A DNA stretch of 64,000 nucleotides from Myroides sp. 1354 (GTDB taxonomy: Bacteria > Bacteroidota > Bacteroidia > Flavobacteriales > Flavobacteriaceae): positions 275,902 to 339,901 of the forward strand of contig NZ_JACAGN010000002.1 of NCBI RefSeq assembly GCF_030324495.1, in the 5' to 3' direction. Shown here piece by piece: positions 47,021-56,052 of this stretch (position 1 is its first letter; the number at the start of each line of letters is the position of its first letter). The translations under genes and the position numbers were made by a program. The notes below the pieces were generated by a model. That model did no database searches. It had not been told where the DNA came from and was given only the letters and a program-made list of their open reading frames with translations.

Positions 47021-49429
47021 TTACTCGTATTTTATATATTCCAATACATTCACTTTTGTTGCTTTATACGCTCTACTCACCACAATAATCAAGGTTAATA
47101 CTACGATAAGTATAAAGCAAACCACATAGACTCCATATCCAATTTCAATGTGATAGGCATAATCCTTTAACCATTGTTGCAACAGATAATAGCTAGGAAA
47201 AAGGGATAAGCCAAAACCAATAACACAGTATATCAAATACTGATACGACAGCTTTCGAATGAGTTCATTCGAATTTGCTCCCAATACACGGCGAATCGCG
47301 ATTTCTCTCAATTTTGTTCCAATCGTAAAGGAGGATACGGCAAAAAGACCGAAAAGCGCAATAAAAACAACAATATTCCCCAAGCACAATAACACTTGTT
47401 TCTGTTGCTGTATTTTATCGAATGTTTGGGCAAATTGTTGATCGACAAATTGATATTCGAAAGGCAATTTTGCTCCTTTATTGAATGTATGCCACACCTG
47501 TTCTAAAGCCGGTATCAATGTCTCTAACTGATCAACATCCACCTTCATCTTGACACCGTAAAAATTATTGTCCCCTTCTGAGAATAAACTAAACATCATC
47601 GGTTGTACTTCCGATTCGAATCCCCCTGTATGGAAATCGCGAATCAATCCTACAATTTGATAATCGGACAATTGGACATCCTCTATCTTTGTTTCTCCAA
47701 GTGTAGCCAACAAACTTTCGTTAATCAACACATTTTGAATACTATCTGTAGCTAAGTTCTGATCTAAAAAGCGACCTTCTTTTAATTGTATCTCCATCAT
47801 ATCAAAATAGTTTCCTTCCACATTTATTTTCATGCTCATAATATTCTGATTCTTATAGGGAAATAGATTAAAAGAAGAACCGCCGCGTTGATCGCCGTAT
47901 TCCAAACTAGCTACAGCTACTTCTTCAATTCCTTTTATTTTTAAGACTTCTTGCTTGAAGGTCTGGTATTTTTGATATTTGCCTTCACTATCCTCTTCAA
48001 TTAAGAAGGGAACGCTAATAATTTGATTCCCATTAAACCCAAGATCTTTGGTCGTCATATAGTTCGCTTGTTGGTACACAATATACGTTGCTGAAATAAA
48101 CCAACAGGCACTCGCAAATTGGATAATTAAAAAAGTATTTTTAATCAAATTTCCTGAACGACTGCGGTGAAAATTTCCTTTTAGCACTTCTAATACACGG
48201 TACTTCGAGATATAAAAAGCGGGAATTAAACCGGCAAACAGAATAATCAATCCATAGACCACAACAAATAGGAGAACAAAATCTTGAATGCGCACAGCAA
48301 TGTTTGTTTGTAAGAATAGATTGGTGAAAGGCAGAATCAAAAAGAGCAAAATCATACTTACAATAAAAGCCAAACAAATCGTAATCGAAGTTTCGAATAA
48401 GCTTTGCTTAACAATATCGCGGTTCATTCCGCCTAACACTTTGCGAACTCCAACTTCTTTTGCACGAAAGAGTGCTTGAGAAAGCGATAAATTCACGTAA
48501 TTAAATAGTGATAATAGCAGTATTAACCAAGATAATCCCAAGATAATATACAGCAGCTTTACATTGGCAATGGGTTCAGGAATATACCCCGCGATTGGTC
48601 CATCTTTTTGAAAATGCAACACAGATAGAGGATGTAAATAAGCATTAGAAATAAGCATTCCATCCAAACGTTCTAATAATTCTGCTAGCGTTATATTTGA
48701 CTTCGCAGCCCAAGGCTCAAAATAATACTTCAAATACAACGCATCGATGGCTTTCGCTGTTTCTTCTGGTTTTGAAGTTTTGATTAGCAAAGATCCTGAT
48801 ATCTGATCCCAACTAGTGGCTTGTTCCTCAGTTAAAAACTGGAAACTGTTAACAACAGCTTCTGGCATAAAACTGCTGCGTTTATCTCCGATGCGATAAA
48901 CTCCAACCACAGTAAATATTTTGTCCTCAATCTTTACTCCTTCCCCTACTGGGTTTATGCCTTTTCCAAACAATGTTATGGCTTTCTGCTCTTCTAAAAC
49001 AAGTTCATTTGGCGCTTTAAAGATTTGTTGCTTTGCTCCATAGATAATCTCATAAGGAAAGAAATCAAAGAAGGTTTCATTCGTTGTCAGTATTTTTTCA
49101 AATGCAAAAGACTTGCCTTTATATTCTACTGCAAAATCTTGATAGTAACCATATAACAAATAGTCTTCCACAAAAGAATACTCTTCTTTTAGTTTAGCTC
49201 CCAAAGCAAAAGGATGACCATTCATCGCCATTTTTTCCCCTTTATTCTCAACAAAGTGAATCGTTTCTTTATTTGCATTCCATTGATCAAACGAATATTC
49301 TTCTTTACAATAGAGCGTAGATAGTAATACCGCAGCGATTCCTATCGCTAAACACAAAAGAGTAAGCAAGAAATAAACTTTGTTTTTCTTACTATTATAA
49401 ACATATATTTTAAACCAATTTTTCAACAT
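47021..49429 (-). CDS. MacB/FtsX-type ABC permease (second of three)
   Basis: This 802-residue paralogue has the same two-module layout. FRAKEVGVRKVLGGMNRDIV lies near residue 325 and TKLREIAIRRVLGANSNELI near residue 705. The N-terminus has a positively charged start and one helix; the last three helices close the protein. Identity with the other two permeases is clear in the helix-adjacent motifs but low in the periplasmic parts, so the three may recognise different partners. It starts 2 bases after the preceding permease. Confidence 0.85.
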   Translation of the reverse strand: MLKNWFKIYVYNSKKNKVYFLLTLLCLAIGIAAVLLSTLYCKEEYSFDQWNANKETIHFVENKGEKMAMNGHPFALGAKLKEEYSFVEDYLLYGYYQDFAVEYKGKSFAFEKILTTNETFFDFFPYEIIYGAKQQIFKAPNELVLEEQKAITLFGKGINPVGEGVKIEDKIFTVVGVYRIGDKRSSFMPEAVVNSFQFLTEEQATSWDQISGSLLIKTSKPEETAKAIDALYLKYYFEPWAAKSNITLAELLERLDGMLISNAYLHPLSVLHFQKDGPIAGYIPEPIANVKLLYIILGLSWLILLLSLFNYVNLSLSQALFRAKEVGVRKVLGGMNRDIVKQSLFETSITICLAFIVSMILLFLILPFTNLFLQTNIAVRIQDFVLLFVVVYGLIILFAGLIPAFYISKYRVLEVLKGNFHRSRSGNLIKNTFLIIQFASACWFISATYIVYQQANYMTTKDLGFNGNQIISVPFLIEEDSEGKYQKYQTFKQEVLKIKGIEEVAVASLEYGDQRGGSSFNLFPYKNQNIMSMKINVEGNYFDMMEIQLKEGRFLDQNLATDSIQNVLINESLLATLGETKIEDVQLSDYQIVGLIRDFHTGGFESEVQPMMFSLFSEGDNNFYGVKMKVDVDQLETLIPALEQVWHTFNKGAKLPFEYQFVDQQFAQTFDKIQQQKQVLLCLGNIVVFIALFGLFAVSSFTIGTKLREIAIRRVLGANSNELIRKLSYQYLIYCVIGFGLSLFPSYYLLQQWLKDYAYHIEIGYGVYVVCFILIVVLTLIIVVSRAYKATKVNVLEYIKYE

Positions 49430-49431
49430 AC

Positions 49432-51813
49432 TTATTCGTATTTCATATACTTAATAAAGTCAACTTTTGTAACTACTCGAACTTTTCTCCAGATAATAAA
49501 GCACACAAGTCCAATCAAGAAGAGAAATGAAAAAACAAAGGGAAAAACTTCGATTTCATGTTTGTACTTAAATCGATGCAACCAGGTATTCATCACCCAA
49601 TACACGGGATATACAGCCATCAAGCAAGCGAGGATGACAGAGGAAAAGAAAGGTCTACCAATCAAAAAGAAGAGTTCATATGTACGAGCCCCTAGCATTT
49701 TTCGAATGATAATTTCCTTTTGCTTTTGTTCTACATGAAGTGACAAACTAGCGTAGAGCCCAAACAAAGCCATAAAAACTACCGCAATACTCCAAATGAC
49801 AAACATATGCTTTTGCGATTCAATATGCTGATAATTGGCTTTGAACTGATTGGAAATCGTTTGATAATGGAACGGGTATTCATAATCTATATTGACAATC
49901 CAAAACGCGTGTAAACGCTCTAATGTTTCTTGTGTATTCGCCGTTTCATCAAGTTCTATAGAAAGGTAATTCAAACCATAAGGCAAAAATTCAATATCCT
50001 TCCATTGAAATAACAACAAGGGTTGTACAGTTTCTTCAAAGCCATTGCTAAAATAATTTTTGATTACCCCTTCAATCAAATACGTACTTCGATCATAGGA
50101 AATTACATTACCTAAAGCTTCATCTGCAGTGACCCCCATTTGAGCAACAAATTGTTCATTAATCCAAACCTTTGGTAAACTATCCACTGCTATTGGACGG
50201 TAAGCAACCTTCTCAAACCCCACCATATCGATATATTCTTCATCAATCCCTTCCATTACAAAATCTGGAATTTTGCGCATCCCATAATACGCCGTATATT
50301 TGGTTTTAATGGATTTATCTTCATAAGCAATCGTGGACAAGGCTACATTTTTAATTCCTTCTATTTTTTGAATCTCTTGTATTACTTTGTCATTGCGATA
50401 TAACTTACGGCGAATTTGCTGGGTAAATAACTTAACCTGAACCACGTGATCTCCTTCAAAACCGCGGTCTTTCTCTTCCATGAAGTGCACTTGTTTCGCG
50501 ATAATCCATCCACCTACAACAAAGAAAAAGGCAATGGTCATCTGCACAAATAAACTGCCTTTTCGCAAGTGCAATCCTTTGCTTCGCTTTCTATACACTT
50601 TCCCTTTATACAACTGACGAACAAGTCGAGTAGCATAAAGAGAAAGAATACCGCCAGCCAACAGCACAACCAAACATATGACGAAAACAATGCCACTCCA
50701 GAGTACTTGATGCTTAATGGCAATCGTTTTGTGCAAGAATTGATTGTAAATGGGCATGCTAAATTCAATGAGCATGAGGGCAATTCCCAACGCCATAAGA
50801 ACGTTTAACAGCGTTTCAAAGCCGATTTGCAACAGCAATTGTCCTTTGGTGCTTCCAAGCATACTGCGCACTTGAAACTCCTTCAAGCGTGACAATATTC
50901 CCGCTTGATTTAGGTTAATATAATTGAGAACAGCTAATAAAAAGATTAAAATAGAACAACCAACTAATAAATAAAGCGTTTCTAATTTAGTACTACCTTC
51001 TAATAACGCAGTTTGTTTAGAAATAAAACGCCCTTCCTTTAAAGGGGATAAAAAAACATTGTATTGCTCCACGCGTTCTTGTGTGTCAAAAACCTGATCT
51101 TGGTTGTTTTCAACCAAGACAACCAAATTTGATTCAATGGTTTGAATTGGCGCTGTTTTTTTGACTTTAACTAAGAGTCCTCCTCCATTTTCTTGCCATA
51201 AAGCAGGCTCAACCTCCTCATTCCACTCCATATTCATCAAGACAACATCAGGCATAATTGTTGCTTTTTGATTGAGTTTATACACTCCTCCTACTTGATA
51301 AGGGCTATGTGCTAAAGACAAGGTTTGCCCAATAGGATCCTGATGTGGAAAAAACTGTTGCGCTATTTTTTCAGAAATGGCAATATGCATAGGGTTCTCA
51401 ACCACATCTGTTACATTTCCACGTACAAATTCAAAATTAAAAAAATCGAAAAATGTTGATTGAGTATTCAATATCTTTCCAACAACCGCTTGATGATATT
51501 TACTTTCTGCATAAAAATCAATATAATCTAAAGCATAGTAGCAGTAGTTTTCGATTTGCTGTTGTTGCAATAATTGAGGCCCTACTGCAGCTGGAACGAC
51601 AATCGCATTGGCTTCTTTTCCTACAGTAACATTGACTTCATGTGATTGGTCTACATCTGCCATCCATTTATTGTAACTCCATTCATCTTGTATGAAGAAA
51701 AGAGCCAACAGTAAACAAGCCATACCAATGGCCAAACCTAAAATTGTCCAACAAAAGAACAAAAAGGATGTTTGGATATTTTTTCTAAATGTATTGAACC
51801 AACTGTACAACAT
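49432..51813 (-). CDS. MacB/FtsX-type ABC permease (third of three, most diverged)
   Basis: This 793-residue protein has the same architecture. LSRLKEFQVRSMLGSTKGQL near residue 312 and KQKEIIIRKMLGARTYELFF near residue 700 match the FtsX signatures, but the first has lost the usual R-K-A-(I/L)-G pattern. It is the first permease after the ATPase and GIN genes. The single ATPase at 52591-53295 probably serves all three permeases as separate or mixed dimers. Confidence 0.85.
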   Translation of the reverse strand: MLYSWFNTFRKNIQTSFLFFCWTILGLAIGMACLLLALFFIQDEWSYNKWMADVDQSHEVNVTVGKEANAIVVPAAVGPQLLQQQQIENYCYYALDYIDFYAESKYHQAVVGKILNTQSTFFDFFNFEFVRGNVTDVVENPMHIAISEKIAQQFFPHQDPIGQTLSLAHSPYQVGGVYKLNQKATIMPDVVLMNMEWNEEVEPALWQENGGGLLVKVKKTAPIQTIESNLVVLVENNQDQVFDTQERVEQYNVFLSPLKEGRFISKQTALLEGSTKLETLYLLVGCSILIFLLAVLNYINLNQAGILSRLKEFQVRSMLGSTKGQLLLQIGFETLLNVLMALGIALMLIEFSMPIYNQFLHKTIAIKHQVLWSGIVFVICLVVLLAGGILSLYATRLVRQLYKGKVYRKRSKGLHLRKGSLFVQMTIAFFFVVGGWIIAKQVHFMEEKDRGFEGDHVVQVKLFTQQIRRKLYRNDKVIQEIQKIEGIKNVALSTIAYEDKSIKTKYTAYYGMRKIPDFVMEGIDEEYIDMVGFEKVAYRPIAVDSLPKVWINEQFVAQMGVTADEALGNVISYDRSTYLIEGVIKNYFSNGFEETVQPLLLFQWKDIEFLPYGLNYLSIELDETANTQETLERLHAFWIVNIDYEYPFHYQTISNQFKANYQHIESQKHMFVIWSIAVVFMALFGLYASLSLHVEQKQKEIIIRKMLGARTYELFFLIGRPFFSSVILACLMAVYPVYWVMNTWLHRFKYKHEIEVFPFVFSFLFLIGLVCFIIWRKVRVVTKVDFIKYMKYE

Positions 51814-51822
51814 AACAAAGGA

Positions 51823-52578
51823 TTAATTCGACTTTACTGACCCCATAGAATCCGTATATTTTTTTAATTCTTTTGGGGTATTGTAATACACCACTTTTCC
51901 CATCGAATCGGCATAAGCATTTAAACTTTCAATGGGATAAACCTCAGCTTTCCCCATAGAATCCGCTTCTACTTTCACATATTTTGCCTTCAGACTTTTT
52001 CCATCAAATTTAGCTGCGCTATCCACATTAATAGTCAAATTCTCTGTATCTCCTGTCACGGTTACCTGAGCAGCACTATCTAAATTAACCTTGATATTCT
52101 TTGCTGTAATATCTCCTTCATATTTAGAGGCCGAGTCTAAACTAATCGTTACACTACTCGCGGTAAAATCTCCTTTTAACGAAGCTGCCGCATCCGCTTT
52201 AATCGTTACTTGATTTCCTTGAACGCGACCATTGACCTGCACTCGAGCTGTTGTACTTACGTTGTACTCTACAATTTTAGGTTGAGCAATAAATACTTTT
52301 ACCTTATTTTTATACGTAAAAATATTTTTACTTTTTTTCGTACTCATATCAATATACAGTACGTTGCCCACCTGTTTTATTCCTATTTTTTCAATATCTT
52401 CTTGTGCCCCTTCTACGCGAACCGAATTAGACTCAGAAGTTGCATCAACTGAGACCTCTATGGGCATAGACGCCACTAACTTGCCCACATTCCCTGCAAT
52501 GGTATGTGTTTGCTTCGCTTGTCCCTGCATCAGTAAACTGAACAGCATCAAAACTAAACTCAAGAAAAAACGTATCAT
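51823..52578 (-). CDS. GIN-domain (DUF2807) secreted protein with a DSA/DSM ladder
   Basis: This 251-residue protein has a signal peptide ending MQGQA. Eight rungs of 18-20 residues run from about residue 110 to the end. In them the SSS corner of the sister GIN protein is replaced by Asp-Ser-Ala or Asp-Ser-Met: LDSASKY, LDSAAQV, VDSAAKF, ADSMGKA, ADSMGKV, TDSMGSV. The result is a line of aspartates on one face of a predicted beta-helix. Metal binding is a plausible but untested idea. It is 12 bases downstream of the ATPase. Confidence 0.8.
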   Translation of the reverse strand: MIRFFLSLVLMLFSLLMQGQAKQTHTIAGNVGKLVASMPIEVSVDATSESNSVRVEGAQEDIEKIGIKQVGNVLYIDMSTKKSKNIFTYKNKVKVFIAQPKIVEYNVSTTARVQVNGRVQGNQVTIKADAAASLKGDFTASSVTISLDSASKYEGDITAKNIKVNLDSAAQVTVTGDTENLTINVDSAAKFDGKSLKAKYVKVEADSMGKAEVYPIESLNAYADSMGKVVYYNTPKELKKYTDSMGSVKSN

Positions 52579-52590
52579 AATTTTATGGTA

Positions 52591-53295
52591 TTATACGGTA
52601 AAAACATCTACAATCTTGGTATTGATTTTTTCAGATAAAATCATTCCATCCTTCATCAAAATGGTGCGCTCTGAATACGAGGCATCGTGATGAGAGTGCG
52701 TAACCATAATAATGGTTGCTCCTTGTTGATGTAACTCAGTCAACAATTCCATTACCTCGGCTCCATTCTTACTATCCAAGTTTCCTGTCGGCTCATCAGC
52801 CAGAATAATCTTTGGATTGTTAATCAATGCGCGTCCAACCGCCACACGTTGTTGTTGTCCACCCGAAAGTTGTTGCGGATAGTGTTTCAAACGGTGTACG
52901 ATATTCAAGCGCTCTGCAATTTCCATCACGCGTTTTTTTCGCTCACTACTGGGAACTTTATTGTAAATCAGCGGCAATTCAATATTGTCATATACCGACA
53001 ATTCATCAATTAAATTAAAATTTTGGAAAATGAATCCAATATTGGCTTTGCGAATTAATGCACGCTGATTTTCCGTTAATCCCACCATCTCTTTATCCAA
53101 TAAGTGATAACTTCCTGAAGTAGCATCATCTAATAACCCTATAATATTCAACAAGGTCGACTTACCACATCCTGATGGCCCCATCACAGAGATAAATTCC
53201 CCCTTTTTTACTTCTAATGACACTTCATTTAAAGCGGTTGTCTCTACTTCCTCTGTTTGAAAAATACGAGACAATTGTTTAATTGCTATAACCAT
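52591..53295 (-). CDS. ABC transporter ATPase, LolD/MacB type
   Basis: This 234-residue protein has Walker [10 protein letters not shown] near residue 39, signature LSGGQQQR near residue 142, Walker [13 protein letters not shown] near residue 158 and the switch His in MVTHSHHDA. It is a stand-alone ATPase of the LolD/MacB group. It is the only ATPase in an operon with three permeases, so it should power all of them. It sits 2 bases after the membrane-fusion protein gene. Confidence 0.92.
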   Translation of the reverse strand: MVIAIKQLSRIFQTEEVETTALNEVSLEVKKGEFISVMGPSGCGKSTLLNIIGLLDDATSGSYHLLDKEMVGLTENQRALIRKANIGFIFQNFNLIDELSVYDNIELPLIYNKVPSSERKKRVMEIAERLNIVHRLKHYPQQLSGGQQQRVAVGRALINNPKIILADEPTGNLDSKNGAEVMELLTELHQQGATIIMVTHSHHDASYSERTILMKDGMILSEKINTKIVDVFTV

Positions 53296-53297
53296 AG

Positions 53298-54542
53298 TTA
53301 ATCTTTTAACTGTAAATAATTCACTCTTAAATAATCTTTATAACTAGATATAATCACTTGTTCCCCTGCTGATAGACCAGAAATAACCTCATAATATGAT
53401 GGATTTTCACGTCCTACCTCTATTTGGCGTCTTTCCGCTTTTCCCTCCTTCACTACATAAACCCATTCCCCTTTTGTATCCGTAAAAAAACTTCCCTTTG
53501 CCAAAAGCAAACGCTGTTCTTTTCCTGATAAAAATAATTTTATTCCCACACTATTTCCTTCTTGTAACTTTAATTCCTCTACCCCACCAACAAAATGCAA
53601 TTGTACCTCAAATCGGCCGTTGATAATTTCAGGCAAAACTTTACTTACTTCTACCTGAACAAGCTTCCCTTTGATATCCACTTGTCCTTTTTGTCCAACC
53701 ACAATGCGATCCAAATAAAACTCATCGACATTAGCGACCAACTTATATCCTTCCAATACATCAATTTTACCAATACTCTCTCCTGCACTATACGTCTTTC
53801 CCAACATAGGCTCAAACGAAGACAATCGACCTGAAATGGGCGCCTTGAGCAAAAAATTTTGTTTGTTCTCTTTCAACTTTTCTAAACTGCGTTGAATCAC
53901 TGCTAAGGATTGATTGATCTGACGTACCTGTACTTGATTAGACTGCTTCTCTTTTTCTACACTTTGTTCCATCAAGGCCTTTCTTTTTTTTTGATAGGAG
54001 AAACTTTCAACCGTCTGATTCCATTCATTCAAAGATAAAATCTCTTGATCAAATAATTTCTTATTTAAAGTATATTGTAGCTCAGCATTTTTGTATTCGT
54101 ATTCAATGCTAATTAAATCTTTCATCAGTCCTATTTCCTGATTGCGTATATTCATCAAATTGACATTCAAATTATTCATTTGTTCAATGAGCGAAGATTC
54201 TTGCGACATATACGTCAACTCCGAACTGGGATTGTGTAACAAAACCAAAGGATCTCCCTTTTGAATCACAGCTCCATTTTCTACAAATATTTCACTTACA
54301 GCTCCTCCCTCCGCAATATTGATTAACAGCGACTGTAAAGGTTCTACCTTCCCCTGAAAAGAAATATACTCCTCGAAAAGCCCTTCTTTCACTTCCGTCA
54401 TTCGAATTTCTTTTTTAGAAACATTCAGTGAAATATCCTGAAAAAAGGTATAATAAGAAGCCAGTCCTAAAAGGATCACACCACCAACAATTAGTAATAT
54501 CTTGTGTTTTTTTTTATTTTTACGAGGTAATACTCTGTCCAT
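53298..54542 (-). CDS. HlyD/MacA-type membrane-fusion protein
   Basis: This 414-residue protein has one membrane helix near residues 15-33, then a lipoyl-like half near residues 60-105 (the VENGAVIQKGDPLVLLHNP region) and a long coiled-coil hairpin of roughly 110-230. The second lipoyl half (LLKAPISGRLSSF), a beta barrel and a membrane-proximal domain follow. It bridges the inner-membrane permease and TolC. It is the first gene of the operon. A TGGCACG motif at 54575-54581 on the minus strand lies 33 bases upstream. Confidence 0.88.
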   Translation of the reverse strand: MDRVLPRKNKKKHKILLIVGGVILLGLASYYTFFQDISLNVSKKEIRMTEVKEGLFEEYISFQGKVEPLQSLLINIAEGGAVSEIFVENGAVIQKGDPLVLLHNPSSELTYMSQESSLIEQMNNLNVNLMNIRNQEIGLMKDLISIEYEYKNAELQYTLNKKLFDQEILSLNEWNQTVESFSYQKKRKALMEQSVEKEKQSNQVQVRQINQSLAVIQRSLEKLKENKQNFLLKAPISGRLSSFEPMLGKTYSAGESIGKIDVLEGYKLVANVDEFYLDRIVVGQKGQVDIKGKLVQVEVSKVLPEIINGRFEVQLHFVGGVEELKLQEGNSVGIKLFLSGKEQRLLLAKGSFFTDTKGEWVYVVKEGKAERRQIEVGRENPSYYEVISGLSAGEQVIISSYKDYLRVNYLQLKD

Positions 54543-54565
54543 AGCACTTTCTTTTACAAGTATAT

Positions 54566-54581
54566 CAACAAAAACGTGCCA
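54566..54581 (-). promoter_or_regulatory. Partial sigma-54-type promoter element
   Basis: The minus strand reads TGGCACG, a perfect -24 element, followed by TTTTTGTTG. The -12 TTGC at the required spacing is not matched: GT and TT stand where GC is expected. It remains a candidate because the divergent gene encodes a sigma-54-type activator and paired sites lie 60-105 bases away. Confidence 0.35.
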
Positions 54582-54643
54582 TAAAACAAATTAAAAACAA
54601 AGTACTAATAATCAACAGAATACAAATAAACGTATTATAAAAG

Positions 54644-54681
54644 TGTCCGATAATGAACATAAAAATGTTCGATATTAAACA
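54644..54681. promoter_or_regulatory. Two in-phase palindromic sites, candidate activator-binding UAS
   Basis: Site 1 is TGTCC-GATAAT-GAACA (54644-54659); site 2 is TGTTC-GATATT-AAACA (54666-54681). They share 12 of 16 positions with TGTYC-GATAWT-RAACA. They start exactly 22 bases apart, two helical turns. They lie between the export operon and its NtrC-type regulator, just upstream of the regulator's ATG. Confidence 0.6.
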
Positions 54682-54696
54682 ATACCACGTACAACC

Positions 54697-56040
54697 ATGA
54701 GAAAAACAAATGCCACCATTCTGGTTTTAGACGACAATACAGAAGTTTTAATCGCTGCTAAACTACTTTTAAAGCGTCATTTCGAGATGGTATTGACGAA
54801 TAATAACCCCAAAAAGATCTTTGAAATTCTACAAGATTCGCCTGTGGATGTTATTATATTAGACATGAATTACCGTGTGGGTTTTGAGGATGGAAAAGAG
54901 GGGATTTTTTGGTTCAAGGAGATACGCGCAAACTATCCTCAAGCTCAGATTATTCTCATGACGTCTTATGGCCATGTAGAAACTGCGGTGGAAGGGATAA
55001 AACTAGGAGCGATTGATTATATCTTAAAACCGTGGGACAATGAGCATTTAATTGATCTAGTAAAAAAAGCAGTGCAACAAAGACGCAAAAAAGAACAAGA
55101 AATTCCTACTGTTGTACAGTCTAACTATTTTGAAGGCAACTCTCCTGCCATTCAAAAAACATATCGCATGGCACAACGCGTCGCGCAAACTGAAGTAAAT
55201 ACCCTAATACTCGGTGAAAATGGAACAGGAAAATACGTTTTAGCCGAATACATTCACAACAATTCCACACGCAAAGATCAACCTTTTGTACATGTAGATT
55301 TAGGGTCACTCAACGAAAATCTCTTTGAAAGTGAGTTATTTGGATACGCTAAAGGTGCATTTACCGATGCAAAACAAGACACAGCAGGTCGTTTTGAAGC
55401 CGCTCATGGAGGAACCATTTTCTTGGATGAGATTGGCAATGTTCCCTTGCATTTGCAAGCCAAGCTTTTACAAGTAATCCAGGCCAAATCTGTCATCCGC
55501 TTAGGAGAATCTCAACCGCGTCCTGTAGATGTACGCATTATTACAGCAACCAATGTAGATATTGAACAAGAAGTAGCGCAAAAAGTATTTCGAGAAGATT
55601 TGTACTATCGAATTAATACCGTCGTGCTTCAATTGCCAGCTTTAAGAGAACGCAAAGAAGATATTCCTGCTTTGCTCGATTTTTTTATGCAGCAATACGC
55701 CAACAAATACCAAATTACAATTCCTCTACTGCATTCGAGTACCTTAGATGCTTTGTGTCATTATGAATGGAAGGGAAACATTAGGGAAATGCAAAACCGC
55801 GTGGAACGCGCCTTAATTTTAACGGAAGCGGATGAACTAAATCTAATGGATTTCGGTATTTCAGCCTCAAGTATCAAAGAAACACAAACCGATGACCTCA
55901 CCTTACAAGACATCGAGCGAACCACTATTATTCGAACCTTAGAAAAGTGTCAGGGTAATATCAGTCAAGCCGCAGATGAGTTAGGATTATCACGTGCAGC
56001 CCTATACCGAAGACTCGAAAAATATAACATTAAGAACTAA
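54697..56040 (+). CDS. NtrC-family sigma-54-dependent response regulator
   Basis: This 447-residue protein has a receiver domain (phospho-acceptor Asp near residue 54 in ILDMNY, Lys in LKPWD near residue 109) and a central AAA+ domain. Walker A is GENGTGKYVLAEYIH near residue 174, Walker B is TIFLDEIGN near residue 242, and the loop is GAFTDA where GAFTGA is usual. It ends with a Fis-type HTH (NISQAADELGLSRAALYRRL near residue 425). It is divergent from the export operon and followed by its kinase after 12 bases. It probably binds the paired sites in the gap and activates the exporter. Confidence 0.9.
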   Translation: MRKTNATILVLDDNTEVLIAAKLLLKRHFEMVLTNNNPKKIFEILQDSPVDVIILDMNYRVGFEDGKEGIFWFKEIRANYPQAQIILMTSYGHVETAVEGIKLGAIDYILKPWDNEHLIDLVKKAVQQRRKKEQEIPTVVQSNYFEGNSPAIQKTYRMAQRVAQTEVNTLILGENGTGKYVLAEYIHNNSTRKDQPFVHVDLGSLNENLFESELFGYAKGAFTDAKQDTAGRFEAAHGGTIFLDEIGNVPLHLQAKLLQVIQAKSVIRLGESQPRPVDVRIITATNVDIEQEVAQKVFREDLYYRINTVVLQLPALRERKEDIPALLDFFMQQYANKYQITIPLLHSSTLDALCHYEWKGNIREMQNRVERALILTEADELNLMDFGISASSIKETQTDDLTLQDIERTTIIRTLEKCQGNISQAADELGLSRAALYRRLEKYNIKN

Positions 56041-56052
56041 AACAGCTGTACT

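Noticed and set aside
54566..54581. Full sigma-54 promoter for the exporter
   Set aside because: The -24 TGGCACG is perfect, but the -12 GC is missing at the required spacing, so it was listed only as a partial element.
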